From contig OMXX01000031.1 of assembly GCA_900315105.1 (NCBI GenBank), positions 1 through 35,125 of the forward strand: a stretch of 35,125 nt of DNA, given 5' to 3'. This document shows, piece by piece, positions 25,551-33,704 of the stretch. Numbering within the stretch: the first letter of the stretch is position 1; every line of letters begins with the position of its first letter. This stretch comes from an uncultured Prevotellaceae bacterium (lineage in GTDB: Bacteria > Bacteroidota > Bacteroidia > Bacteroidales > Bacteroidaceae). A program made the translations under genes and the position numbers. The notes beneath the pieces are model-generated. The model did no database searches. It saw nothing but the letters and a program-made list of their open reading frames with translations, and had not been told where the DNA came from.

Positions 25551-26249
25551 TTTCTCACCCTATTCTTTGTCCTTATTTCTCTTTGCGCCAATGCGCAAAG
25601 CGATTCTCTCCGCATCTCTATCCTTGGCGACAGCTACTCAACCTTCTACGGATGTGTTGTTCCTGATACCAATGCCATCTGGTATTTCCCTGACGGCAAC
25701 AAAAACGTCCAAAGAGGTAATGATGTCAGAAAAGTAGAGCAAACCTGGTGGTATCAAGTCATCAAGCGTCTTGGTGCAAAGCTTGAGCGCAACAATGCCT
25801 ATTCTGGCGCTACGATATGCTATACGGGCTATCGTCCGAAAAAAGACTTGCCTCATGCCGACTATTCCGATCGTGCTTTTATCACCCGAAGCAACTGGCT
25901 TGGCAATCCTGACGTAATACTCGTTTGTGGTGCCACGAATGACAGTTGGTGTGATGCCCCTATCGGAGATTATGTCTTCGGAAACTGGACAGACAAGCAG
26001 CTTTATTCTTTCCGTCCTGCTATGGCGAAGCTATTGTATGACCTTAAAGGCAATTATCCCATGGCTCGTATCGTCTTTATTCTCAATAGCGAACTGAAAG
26101 ACGAAATCAACGAGTCGGTTCATACTATCTGCAAACATTACAACGTGCCTTGTCTTGATCTTCACAATATCGACAAGCAATGGGGACATCCTTCTGTTGC
26201 AGGAATGAAGGCTTTTGCCGATCAGGTTGTGGAGTTCCTAAAGAAGTAG
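25497..26249 (+). CDS. Secreted SGNH/GDSL hydrolase
   Basis: A protein of about 250 residues. The SGNH motifs are SILGDSYSTF (nucleophile Ser), the VCGATNDSW block and WGHPSVAGM with the catalytic His. Preceding them is a signal peptide, FLTLFFVLISLCANAQ. I place the start at the ATG at 25497; an in-frame ATG at 25431 adds 22 residues made only of repeat DNA, and an ATG closer to the hydrophobic core (within RPLGGMGVF) is also possible. It is probably a periplasmic or surface esterase; the substrate is unknown. Like the first SGNH gene at 125, its N-terminus overlaps dispersed repeats. Confidence 0.8.
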   Translation: MPFAINTIKKRPLGGMGVFLTLFFVLISLCANAQSDSLRISILGDSYSTFYGCVVPDTNAIWYFPDGNKNVQRGNDVRKVEQTWWYQVIKRLGAKLERNNAYSGATICYTGYRPKKDLPHADYSDRAFITRSNWLGNPDVILVCGATNDSWCDAPIGDYVFGNWTDKQLYSFRPAMAKLLYDLKGNYPMARIVFILNSELKDEINESVHTICKHYNVPCLDLHNIDKQWGHPSVAGMKAFADQVVEFLKK

Positions 26250-26371
26250 ATTGTGCACAAGAAACCAATTCTTAAAACTCCTTAAAATTTATGTTTTTCT
26301 GTTTGTGCGCGGGCACAACGCTTGATTTATATCAAGCAAAAGCACAATTATTAATAAAAAACGTAAAATTG

Positions 26372-26403
26372 TTTGCGCACACAGAAAAAACTTACTATCT
26401 TTG
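26372..26403 (+). promoter_or_regulatory. Promoter of the non-coding RNA
   Basis: TTTG (26372-26375), a 20-nt spacer and TATCTTTG (26396-26403), followed by CACTCGG. This is among the best consensus matches in the window, yet no protein gene follows for 1.2 kb on this strand. Confidence 0.85.
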
Positions 26404-26409
26404 CACTCG

Positions 26410-26720
26410 GAAATAAAAAACAAGCGCTGGCTTACAGCCAACCCACTTGATTTCCATCGTGCGAGGTGCTTTGCACGTTGCATCGTCAAAAGGAAAAAAG
26501 GAGTGCGCTCCCGGAAACATTCCTGAATGACATTAAGAACAAGAATTGTTTAGGTTAGTAGAATAATAGATTTAGGTTTTAGTTATTAGGTTAAAGATTG
26601 TTTGACTCTTGGATAACATAAGAATGATCGCGAGATTGTTCTTTGAATTTAGAAAAGGATTTTAGTTAAACATATTTTTCAACACGCTACAGCTCGCGAA
26701 GAGTAGTAGCGTGTTTTTTT
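26410..26720 (+). ncRNA. Probable structured small RNA of about 310 nt
   Basis: The stretch runs from a consensus promoter to a strong intrinsic terminator and contains no substantial reading frame. It has several local hairpins: GGCT-TAC-AGCC near 26429, GTGCGAGGTGCTTTGCAC near 26459 and GGAG-TGCG-CTCC near 26507. The 3' half is A/T-rich with repeated TTTAGGTT. I find no RNase P, tmRNA or SRP RNA core motifs. A 6S-type RNA or a Bacteroidales-specific family (such as the Bacteroidales-1 motif) is possible but I could not establish it. An 8-codon frame MTLRTRIV near 26527, preceded by a GGAG (26507-26510), might be a leader peptide, but this is weak. The 5' end is inferred from promoter spacing. 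Confidence 0.7.
26681..26720 (+). terminator. Rho-independent terminator of the non-coding RNA
   Basis: A perfect 10-bp stem AACACGCTAC / GTAGCGTGTT (26681-26690, 26706-26715) with a 15-nt loop, ending in seven Ts (26714-26720). Confidence 0.9.
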
Positions 26721-26742
26721 ATTCTTATTTTTTCAAGTAACA

Positions 26743-26860
26743 TAACGTCAGTTCGACGAATTCAATGTAAACGCATCTACGATGCTGAACTGACAATAAT
26801 TACCAATCTACGCAATCTTTTTACATAAATATCCATTTTTAATTCATCGAACTCACATTA
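26743..26860. repeat. Inverted pair of TTCGACGAA-type dispersed motifs
   Basis: 26743-26762 (TAACGTCAGTTCGACGAATT) and 26841-26860 (AATTCATCGAACTCACATTA) are inverted copies of the motif at both window ends. A second dyad, GTCAGTTC / GAACTGAC, pairs within the interval. Confidence 0.7.
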
Positions 26861-26865
26861 ACATA

Positions 26866-27160
26866 GGTGTAATGGTTGGTGTAATACTATTTTTCAAAAA
26901 GTTTTCAAAGCCGAGTATTACATCTTTGCAGGTTTGAGCATATCAAATAATTGTATATCAATTCGTTTACCTTGGTGTAATACTCTCGAAAGTATTACAC
27001 CAGTATTACATCGAATTGCCCAAAATGGTGTAATACTTTCAAGGGTATTACACCGTATCTAACGCTCTGATACTCAAGCAAAATATCACCCATTACAACA
27101 AAAGGTGTAATACTTCCTCTAAAAACTTTTTGATTTTTTTCTTTTCAAGGGTATTACACC
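26866..27160. repeat. Cluster of GGTGTAATAC sites in both orientations
   Basis: The decamer GGTGTAATAC or its complement occurs perfectly at 26878, 26974, 26992, 27027, 27045, 27104 and 27151. Partial copies lie at 26866, 26915 and 27003. Two pairs form hairpins: 26974-27001 (11-bp arms, 6-nt loop) and 27027-27054 (10-bp arms, 8-nt loop). The copies at 26991 and 27002 are spaced exactly 11 nt apart. Confidence 0.9.
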
Positions 27161-27180
27161 AATATATTGCATCCGTCATG

Positions 27181-27282
27181 CCTTCGCTCTCCCTTCGCTA
27201 TGCTTTCGCTTCAGGTTCGCTTCCCTCGATGGAGCAAGAACGGACTTACAACGGACCTATAACGGTATTAGAACGGACTTAC
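27181..27282 (+). repeat. Two 11-nt-period arrays
   Basis: 27181-27224 is four 11-nt units of a TTCGCT word (CCTTCGCTCTC, CCTTCGCTATG, CTTTCGCTTCA, GGTTCGCTTCC). 27239-27282 is four 11-nt units of AACGGAC type. This is the same pair of words, in the same order, as at 3677-3798. Confidence 0.85.
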
Positions 27283-27314
27283 TGTTATGGCATAAACAGA
27301 CAACAAGTGAACTT

Positions 27315-27592
27315 TTTTTTAGAATTAAACGACAAACATATACATGGGGCGAAATGCACATGATAACATATTGTGTATCAGTTTTTTGTATGCATGTATG
27401 TGTTTGCTTAACACGTACATAAGTCGTACATAACACATACATGTTTGGGGGTTCAATTAAAAAGTATGACGACTTATGTATATGTTATGTATGTGTTAGA
27501 CAAACACGTACATGCTCTTAACTTATTCTTTATCAGTATATTTACTGCTGATTTTAGCCCCCATGTACGTGTTTGTCGTTTAATTCTAAAAA
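27315..27592. mobile_element. MITE-like inverted-repeat element of about 280 nt
   Basis: Arms 27315-27350 and about 27557-27592 are inverted copies of about 36 nt (core TTAGAATTAAACGACAAACA) with few mismatches. The interior, about 205 nt, holds two further 11-nt arrays (27410-27442 AACACGTACAT type, 27474-27506 TTATGTATGTG type) that are roughly inverse to each other. It has no coding capacity. The right arm ends just before the stop codon of the BspA-like gene. No flanking target duplication was clearly seen, so mobility is an inference. Confidence 0.55.
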
Positions 27593-27595
27593 ATT

Positions 27596-30500
27596 TTATT
27601 TCACTAATATCTTCTTTCCATTTATGATATTCACGCCTTTCTTGGTCATATTGAGCCGTTGACCAGAGATTGAGAATATCTTATCTGCTGAAATCGTTGG
27701 AGTTCCCTTAACTGCATCAATACCTGTTGTTGCATCTTCTACGATAGTGAAATTCTTCCATTCATCAGCAACCTCGTATTTAGCCTTACAGCCAGGAAGT
27801 ACATGAAGCGTACCATATTTCGAGAATGTCCATCCGCTTAATTTTTGTGGAGTTGTGGTAAGATTAGTGACAGAGGTGAGACCTGAGCAAGCAACGAAAG
27901 CCCGATCTCCAATACTCGTCACAGAGTTGGGTATAGTGACAGAGGTTAGGCCTTTGCAACCAGAGAAAGCCCGTTCTCCTATACTCGTCACAGATTCAGG
28001 AATAGTGATTGAAGTTAGACCAGAGCAGTTTTTGAAAGCCAGATCTCCAATACTCGTCACACCATCAAGAATAGTTATAGAAGTAATATTAGAACAACCA
28101 TTGAATTGTTGGCTAACATTTGTTATTACCTTACCTATAGCGATAGAGGTGAGACCAGAACAACCATCGAAAGCTTTATCTCCAATACTCGTCACAGAGT
28201 TAGGGATGGTGATTGAGGTGAGACCTGTACAACCATAGAAAGCTTCACTTCCAATACTCGTCACAGAGTTAGGAATAAAAGCGTTTTTACATCCTATAAT
28301 CAAAGTATTAGATTCTGTTTCTATAATTGCGTTACAATCGTTTCTACTATCATAGTTTTTATTCCCTTGTTCTACAATTATAGAGTTAAGACCTGTACAG
28401 CCAAAGAAAGCAGAACCTCCAATACTTGTCACAGAATTAGGGATAGTGATGGAGATGAGACCAGAACAACCACGGAAAGCTTTATCTCCAATACTCGTTA
28501 CGGAGTTAGGGATTGTGATTGAGGTGAGACCTGAGCAACCATTGAAAGCTTCACTTCCAATACTCGTTACAGAGTTTGGGATAGTGATGGAGGTGAGACC
28601 TTTGCAACCAGAGAAAGCCTCATATCCAATACTCGTCACTCCATCAAGAATAGTTACAGAAGTAATATTAGAACAATCACTGAATAGTCGACTGGAATTT
28701 GTTATTGCCTTACCTATAGCGATAGAGGTGAGTCCTGAGCACTTCTGGAAAGCAGAACTTCCAATACTCGTTACGGAGTTTGGGATTGTGATTGAGGTGA
28801 GAGCTGAGCAAGCAGAGAAAGCAGAACTTCCAATACTCGTTACGGAGTTTGGGATTGTGATTGAGGTGAGACCTGTGCAACCTGAGAAAGCTGATCCTGC
28901 AATGCTCTTTGTTCCATCCTTTATAACAATCTTTGTGTTTTTTGGCATAGTTCCTTTGTATTTATAAAGAATCTGACCTATATAGATTATGCCATCTGGT
29001 TGGTTGTTATACCAACTCGTTCCATCAAAAGCAGAACCACTAATACTCGTCAAAGACTCTGGGATAGTAATAGAGGTAAGACTTGAACAACCTTTGAAAG
29101 TCTCGTATCCAATACTCGTCACAGAGTTTGGGATAGCAATAGAGGTGAGAGTTGAGCAGTCATAGAAAGCATAATCTCCAATGTACGTTACAGATTCTGG
29201 TATAGTGATAGAAGTGAGACCTGAGCAATTATAGAAAGCATAATCTCCAATCCCCCTCACAGAGTTTGGGATAGCAATAGAGGTGAGACCTGAGCAACCA
29301 GAGAAAGCTGCATTTCCAATCCTCGTCACAGAGTTTGGGATAGCAATAGAGGTGAGACCTGAGCAACCATAGAAAGCTGCATTTCCAATCCACGTCACAG
29401 AGTTTGGGATAGCAATAGAAGTGAGACCGGAGCAATACTGGAAAGCATAATCTCTAATAATCGTCACGGAGTTGGGAATTGTGATTGAGGTGAGGCCTGA
29501 GCATACATTAAAAGCATAATCTCCAATACTCGTCACGGAGTTGGGAATTGTGATTGAGGTGAGACCAGAACAACCAGAGAAAGCAGAACTTCCAATACTC
29601 GTCACGGAGTTAGGGATGGTGACAGAGGTGAGACCAGAGCAACCAGAGAAAGCTCCACCTCCAATACTCGTCACAGATTTAGGGATAGTGATTGAGGTAA
29701 GACCGGAGCAACCTCTGAAAGCTTCATTTCCAATACTCGTTACAGAGTTTGGGATAGTGATGGATGTAAGACCAGAGCAACCTGAGAAAGCACTATTTCC
29801 AATACTCGTCACAGAGTTAGGAATTGTAATGGATGTAAGACCTTTGCAACCCTCGAAAGCCAAACTTTCAATACTTGTCACTCCATCAAGAATAGTTACA
29901 GTAATATTAGAACAATTACGGAATGATTTGCCAATATTTGTTATAACCTTACCTATAGTGATTGAGGTGAGGCCAGAGCAACCCTCGAAAGCGTTACTTC
30001 CAATACTCGTCACAGATTTTGGGATAGTGATTGAGGTGAGACCAGAGCAACCCTCGAAAGCCAAACCTTTAATACTCGTCACAGAGTTAGGGATTGTGAT
30101 TGAGGTAAGACCTGAGCAACCAAAGAAAGTCCAACCTCCAATACTCGTTACACCATCAAGAATAGTTACAGAAGTAATATTAGGACAATTAGGGAATTGT
30201 CGGCTGACATTTGTTATTGCCTTACCTATAGCGATAGAGGTGAGACCTGAGCAACCAAAGAAAGCCATCTCTCCAATACTCGTCACAGAGTTAGGGATTG
30301 TGATTGAGGTGAGACCTGAGCAACCATCGAAAGCATGATTTCCAATACTCGCTACGGAGTTAGGGATGGTGATGGATGTGAGGCCAGAGCAACCAGAGAA
30401 AGCGCTACTTCCAATACTCGTCACAGACTCAGGAATAGTGATTGAAGTGAGTCCTGAGCAATCATAGAAAGTTTCATCCTCGATACTCGTCACGGAATTA

Positions 30501-30820
30501 GGGATAGTTATTGAGGTGAGACTTGAGCAACCAAAGAAAGCATCATCTCCAATACTCGTCACAGAGTTAGGGATAGTGATTGAGGTGAGACCTGTGCAAC
30601 CTGAGAAAGCAAAACGTCCAATACTCGTCACTCCATTCTTAATTACTACATTCTTGATTTTTTCTCGTTGTGTATACCATGGCGAAAAATTATCAAAATA
30701 TGGCATATCCGTACCTGATATGGTCAATGTACCATCATCAGATAGATTCCAAGTGATTTCTGCATGAATTGCATTAAAGGTAATCATGCTTAATAAAATA
30801 AGTGTAAAAATCTTTTTCAT
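27596..30820 (-). CDS. BspA-like leucine-rich-repeat surface protein
   Basis: A protein of 1074 residues. A signal peptide ([20 protein letters not shown]) leads into the typical [19 protein letters not shown] opening. About 38 LRR_5/BspA-type units of 23 residues follow (consensus [23 protein letters not shown]). Four units are a GKxITN variant (around IGKAITN), and two loops interrupt the array (about 47 and 33 residues). A C-terminal module ([22 protein letters not shown]) resembles the type IX secretion sorting tails of Bacteroidetes. Such proteins bind host proteins or other cells. The start at 30820 is chosen because it begins with the signal peptide; an upstream in-frame start adds 13 residues. 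The repeats also make long spurious frames on the other strand. Confidence 0.93.
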   Translation of the reverse strand: MKKIFTLILLSMITFNAIHAEITWNLSDDGTLTISGTDMPYFDNFSPWYTQREKIKNVVIKNGVTSIGRFAFSGCTGLTSITIPNSVTSIGDDAFFGCSSLTSITIPNSVTSIEDETFYDCSGLTSITIPESVTSIGSSAFSGCSGLTSITIPNSVASIGNHAFDGCSGLTSITIPNSVTSIGEMAFFGCSGLTSIAIGKAITNVSRQFPNCPNITSVTILDGVTSIGGWTFFGCSGLTSITIPNSVTSIKGLAFEGCSGLTSITIPKSVTSIGSNAFEGCSGLTSITIGKVITNIGKSFRNCSNITVTILDGVTSIESLAFEGCKGLTSITIPNSVTSIGNSAFSGCSGLTSITIPNSVTSIGNEAFRGCSGLTSITIPKSVTSIGGGAFSGCSGLTSVTIPNSVTSIGSSAFSGCSGLTSITIPNSVTSIGDYAFNVCSGLTSITIPNSVTIIRDYAFQYCSGLTSIAIPNSVTWIGNAAFYGCSGLTSIAIPNSVTRIGNAAFSGCSGLTSIAIPNSVRGIGDYAFYNCSGLTSITIPESVTYIGDYAFYDCSTLTSIAIPNSVTSIGYETFKGCSSLTSITIPESLTSISGSAFDGTSWYNNQPDGIIYIGQILYKYKGTMPKNTKIVIKDGTKSIAGSAFSGCTGLTSITIPNSVTSIGSSAFSACSALTSITIPNSVTSIGSSAFQKCSGLTSIAIGKAITNSSRLFSDCSNITSVTILDGVTSIGYEAFSGCKGLTSITIPNSVTSIGSEAFNGCSGLTSITIPNSVTSIGDKAFRGCSGLISITIPNSVTSIGGSAFFGCTGLNSIIVEQGNKNYDSRNDCNAIIETESNTLIIGCKNAFIPNSVTSIGSEAFYGCTGLTSITIPNSVTSIGDKAFDGCSGLTSIAIGKVITNVSQQFNGCSNITSITILDGVTSIGDLAFKNCSGLTSITIPESVTSIGERAFSGCKGLTSVTIPNSVTSIGDRAFVACSGLTSVTNLTTTPQKLSGWTFSKYGTLHVLPGCKAKYEVADEWKNFTIVEDATTGIDAVKGTPTISADKIFSISGQRLNMTKKGVNIINGKKILVK

Positions 30821-31008
30821 AGTCGGAAATAAATGTTCATGGCAGACTCCTAAAGCCATACAATCGGTTATGTCTCTATTTTTATCTCATATAATGAAAA
30901 ACGTGGGGAGTCAACAATACATCAAATTGTCATGGAAATAAATGTAAGTCAACGTTTTCAATATACGAGAGTGGATGTTTCCACTATTACCTTTTGTTAT
31001 TATGTTTG

Positions 31009-31040
31009 CAAAAGTAGTAAAAATGAACAAAAAATCCAAA
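31009..31040 (-). promoter_or_regulatory. Promoter of the BspA-like gene
   Basis: On the minus strand: TTTG (31040-31037), a 20-nt spacer and TACTTTTG (31016-31009). It implies a leader of about 180 nt before the start at 30820. Confidence 0.75.
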
Positions 31041-31108
31041 TTCTTCGCCTACTTTTTTATGGAGGAACTCCATTTTTAACATTGTGCACGAACACACAAC
31101 AAACAACT

Positions 31109-31218
31109 TCAGTTCGACGAAAATTAAACTCCTTGCAAGTCCTAAGCAATTCCCTACCAAATCCTATGCAAATCCCATTTTTCGCCTATTCATAGGAACG
31201 GACTTATAACGGACCTAC
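31109..31218 (+). repeat. TTCGACGAA motif followed by 11-nt-period arrays
   Basis: A TTCAGTTCGACGAA copy (31109-31122) precedes four 11-nt units (31135-31178: GCAAGTCCTAA, GCAATTCCCTA, CCAAATCCTAT, GCAAATCCCAT) and two AACGGAC units (31197-31218). The gap 30821-31356 otherwise holds only promoters and the 12-nt palindrome TTGACGCGTCAA at 31256-31267. Confidence 0.8.
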
Positions 31219-31285
31219 CTTGGAACGAGATAGAATCTTTATCAACACGTCTTTCTTGACGCGTCAAACTTTTTCCCAAATTTTC

Positions 31286-31316
31286 TTTGTCGTATTAGTT
31301 TTTTTGTTTATTTTTG
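31286..31316 (+). promoter_or_regulatory. Promoter of the 206-aa orphan gene
   Basis: TTTG (31286-31289), a 19-nt spacer and TATTTTTG (31309-31316), then CCCTCG. It resembles the promoters at 32070-32111 and 33182-33213 in the surrounding TTTCTTTG and TTTTTGCC context. Confidence 0.8.
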
Positions 31317-31356
31317 CCCTCGAAATGAGCAATATCCGAAAATCATCATCGATAAA

Positions 31357-31977
31357 ATGAAGCAGAATAACGAAATAAAAATTGGCGAATGGTTCTGTGC
31401 CAACGAAGGAATAGCTATTGCAGAAAGAGTTCATGATTTTTATTATGAAGAGTATAATCATATTCCTGAAGGGAAGAATGTTGGAGATTATAACTTTTCC
31501 ATGCTGGAATATAAGCTGTTTTGCGATTATGAAGGCAAGCCAATAAGGCGCAACAGATTCAAGGAATTCAATAAAGATTATTGTTCCCCTTTTAATAAAA
31601 AATGGGAAAAGGTTCTAAACAACAGCATCAAGAATCATCCAAAAGAATATGAGTCTTTTAAGAAATTTCTAAAAGAGACCAAGCATACATATAGCGATAA
31701 AATGGTTTTTTACGAAGTACCTGAGGACAAGAAACTTCAAGTAGCTCAAGATATGGAAAGAATACAGAAGTCTCTTCCTGAGAAATTTACGTTTGAAGAT
31801 TTTATAAAAAAGGGAGAAGAATTCCAATGTTCCGTTAATCTGAAAACACATTTAGGATATGGAAGGTACGCTCCTATATATCTACGAGTAATGATGGGGT
31901 ACACGTATGGGGATTTTGCAGGGAAAAGGATTTTGTTTGACCAATTAGTATACAAGATATGCGATATGCAGAAATAA
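31357..31977 (+). CDS. Orphan soluble protein in a small-gene cluster
   Basis: A 206-residue soluble protein rich in Lys, Glu and aromatic residues (FCANEGIAIAERVHDFYYEEY near the start, FKEFNKDYCSPFNKKWEKV around residue 70). It has no signal peptide and I recognise no family. It is AT-rich, has its own promoter and stands first in a run of small plus-strand genes that includes an Imm26-like protein. An immunity-type function is an inference from that context only. Confidence 0.65.
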   Translation: MKQNNEIKIGEWFCANEGIAIAERVHDFYYEEYNHIPEGKNVGDYNFSMLEYKLFCDYEGKPIRRNRFKEFNKDYCSPFNKKWEKVLNNSIKNHPKEYESFKKFLKETKHTYSDKMVFYEVPEDKKLQVAQDMERIQKSLPEKFTFEDFIKKGEEFQCSVNLKTHLGYGRYAPIYLRVMMGYTYGDFAGKRILFDQLVYKICDMQK

Positions 31978-32001
31978 TGTATGTAATTGTGAAACAAGAG
32001 A

Positions 32002-32113
32002 ACTGATGGACAAGCGATAGAGTATCTTCATAGTTTCAAAGGAGGAACTTGTTTGTATCTCACTTTTTCTTTGGAATAATTGCTTGTCTTGAAAAATTTT
32101 TAGTATTTTTGCC
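32002..32113 (+). promoter_or_regulatory. Upstream region of the 197-aa membrane protein, duplicated at 33115
   Basis: Bases 32002-32052 match 33115-33165 with about 8 differences. The similarity continues through TTTCTTTGG...TTTTTAGT...TTTTGCC to the -7 box (TATTTTTG at 32104-32111). Here the TTTG (32070-32073) is 30 nt from the -7 box, because about 10 nt are inserted compared with the copy at 33182-33213, where the spacer is 20 nt. A GCTTG at 32081-32085 might serve as a substitute -33 element. Confidence 0.75.
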
Positions 32114-32131
32114 TTCGAAAAAAAAAATAAG

Positions 32132-32725
32132 ATGAGCGAAAGTAAATGGATATATATACTTGGTTTTGATATTATTGTAGGCATATTCTGCTTCTTCATC
32201 AACCATTTTTATGACTTAACCTTTGTATTTGTCACATTGTTGACAATGATACTGTCAGGTTTTGTCGGATTAGTATTCGTGTTTTTCGAAGAACACAGAT
32301 CAGCAGGAAGTTCCTTGCTTATTAATGTGATAATAATTCCAATCCTATTTAGTATCATGAGTGGTATTGGACGTTTAATGGACCGAAACAATATGACAAC
32401 TCAATATCTTAGCGTAGACTATAAAAACAAGCGTTTCAGTTTGGTGTTAGATGGAGAAGAACATTATCGATCAAGGCAAGATCTTATAAATGACAAGAGT
32501 TATCATCTTTTTAGAATCTCCCTGATAGATTATGATACTAATTACAAACTAGAAGGATATTACGAGAAAACAAGTGACAATAAATATCTCTTAATCGTAG
32601 ACCCAAGTAACAAACCAACCATAAATATCGATGGTTGGGATTATATTTGCAAAGACACTATGATTATGTCGAAAGGTAAATTATATGGCTTTGTAGATAC
32701 TCCTCTTAGCGTGAAGAGCAAATAG
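32132..32725 (+). CDS. Small membrane protein, unknown
   Basis: A 197-residue protein. The N-terminal half has three hydrophobic segments: about 5-25, 28-50 and 60-78. The C-terminal half is soluble and beta-rich (FSLVLDGEEHYRSRQDL, YKLEGYYEKTSDNKYLLIVDP). No family is recognised. The start follows the -7 box at 32104-32111 by about 20 nt. Its upstream region is a duplicate of that of the Imm26-like gene, so the two may be expressed together. Confidence 0.7.
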   Translation: MSESKWIYILGFDIIVGIFCFFINHFYDLTFVFVTLLTMILSGFVGLVFVFFEEHRSAGSSLLINVIIIPILFSIMSGIGRLMDRNNMTTQYLSVDYKNKRFSLVLDGEEHYRSRQDLINDKSYHLFRISLIDYDTNYKLEGYYEKTSDNKYLLIVDPSNKPTINIDGWDYICKDTMIMSKGKLYGFVDTPLSVKSK

Positions 32726-32784
32726 TTGAATTGAGAGTCTTCCAATCCTCAACAGCTGGTATGATGCCGAGAGAGACAATCTCA

Positions 32785-32909
32785 TTCCCACACCTCCATC
32801 AATTCCTCGTGAATTCCTTGGAGGTGTGGGAAACTTTATTTCGGCGACCGAAGGGACTTGCGAAGCTTGATGAGCATTGCGACTTGCTTCAGCTTGTTGA
32901 GCCTTAGCG
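32785..32909. repeat. 14-bp perfect hairpin followed by a 9-nt-period array
   Basis: Arms 32785-32798 and 32819-32832 (TTCCCACACCTCCA and its complement) pair perfectly around a 20-nt loop. Bases 32856-32909 are six 9-nt units (ACTTGCGAA, GCTTGATGA, GCATTGCGA, CTTGCTTCA, GCTTGTTGA, GCCTTAGCG); the word also occurs twice at 18152-18169. The gap 32726-33244 has no credible gene. The hairpin could end the transcript of the membrane-protein gene, but no T-run follows. Confidence 0.75.
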
Positions 32910-33009
32910 AAAAATAAAGCCAATTTCAGGCCCACTAAATCCCTCTTATATGGGGACATCAAAAAGCGCAGAGATTAAGAGAACAGAGGATATATACCTC
33001 AAGAAACTC

Positions 33010-33138
33010 CGCTGTTTTACCGCTGTTTTACCGTTATTCCTCCGTAGATGCTCCATCGATACTCCATCGATACTCCATCGATGGTCCATCGTTTCGATGG
33101 AGGATCGATGGAGGACTGATGGACTATCGATGGAGTAT
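33010..33138. repeat. 11-nt-period array with orientation switch forming a long hairpin
   Basis: From 33010 there are two identical units CGCTGTTTTAC, then transition units. From 33051 there are eight units of 11 nt: four of CTCCATCGATA type and then four of CGATGGAGGAT type. The switch at 33094/33095 makes a dyad with a 6-bp core (CCATCG-TTT-CGATGG) and 15-bp perfect outer arms (33058-33072 and 33125-33139). The last two units also belong to the region duplicated at 32002. Confidence 0.9.
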
Positions 33139-33181
33139 CTTAAGAGTTTCAAAGGAAGAACTTACTTTTCCATACAATTTC

Positions 33182-33213
33182 TTTGGCATTATTGATTTTT
33201 TTAGTTACTTTTG
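33182..33213 (+). promoter_or_regulatory. Promoter of the Imm26-like gene
   Basis: TTTG (33182-33185), a 20-nt spacer and TACTTTTG (33206-33213), then CCGTC. The ATG at 33245 follows after 31 nt, which decides the start over an upstream frame that would begin inside the repeat array. Confidence 0.85.
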
Positions 33214-33244
33214 CCGTCAGAACCCACACTATTTACTCCTGAAA

Positions 33245-33691
33245 ATGAAACGACAAAGAATAACTATAGGCTCAATCCTTCAAATTCCCGTTGAAGATTA
33301 TTATTGCTATGCTCAAATCTTGGGCAAAGGGAGTTATGCCTTTTTTGATTACAAAAGTTCAAAACCTCTATCATTTTTTGACGTCCTCATAAATACCCCT
33401 GTTCTTTTTATAATTGCGGTTTATAATGATGTGGTAACTACTGGGGTTTGGGAAAAAGTCGGTAAACTACCGGTAAGGGAAGACCTAAAAATCTTACCAA
33501 ATCAATTTATACATCATAAGAATGAAAATCCTGAATATGAATTGTATAACACAGAAACTGGAGAAATCACCCCTTCTTCAAAAGAGGAAGTCAAAGGATT
33601 GGAATGTTGTGCCGTCTGGGACTCTCATCATGTAGTTGACAGAATAAGATGCCATTATAATGGCGAGCCTTGTATTTGGCTAAACGATTAG
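33245..33691 (+). CDS. Imm26-like immunity protein
   Basis: A 148-residue soluble protein. The opening RQRITIGSILQIPVEDYYCYAQILGKGSYAFFDY matches the Imm26 pattern (a hydrophobic G-D/S-I-x-x-IP strand, then Y-x-Y-A/G-x-I and a F-F/Y-D strand). The rest (FIIAVYNDVVTTGVWEKVGKLP, VDRIRCHYNGEPC) also fits. Imm26 proteins protect against toxins of polymorphic toxin systems; no toxin gene is found in the window, so this would be an orphan immunity gene. The start at 33245 is supported by the promoter. The next gene begins 13 nt after the stop and is likely cotranscribed. Confidence 0.7.
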   Translation: MKRQRITIGSILQIPVEDYYCYAQILGKGSYAFFDYKSSKPLSFFDVLINTPVLFIIAVYNDVVTTGVWEKVGKLPVREDLKILPNQFIHHKNENPEYELYNTETGEITPSSKEEVKGLECCAVWDSHHVVDRIRCHYNGEPCIWLND

Positions 33692-33704
33692 AGAGTTATT
33701 TATT

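Noticed and set aside
26410..26720. RNase P RNA, tmRNA or SRP RNA identity for the small RNA
   Set aside because: None of the conserved core motifs of these RNAs was found in the sequence.
26866..27160. CRISPR array as an explanation for the repeated GGTGTAATAC
   Set aside because: Repeats are only 10 nt, occur in both orientations and have irregular spacing; no cas genes are nearby.
27855..30767. Long open frames on the plus strand opposite the BspA-like gene (for example 28446-28967 and 29541-30338)
   Set aside because: They are mirror images of the 69-nt coding repeat, consist of [21 protein letters not shown] repeats and have no promoter or start signal.
30932..31195. An 87-codon plus-strand frame
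   Set aside because: It runs across the BspA promoter, a TTCGACGAA motif and an 11-nt array; no recognisable protein features.
32681..33195. Frames at 32681-32962, 32946-33152 and 32950-33195
   Set aside because: They are translations of the hairpin, the 9-nt array and the 11-nt array, on both strands.
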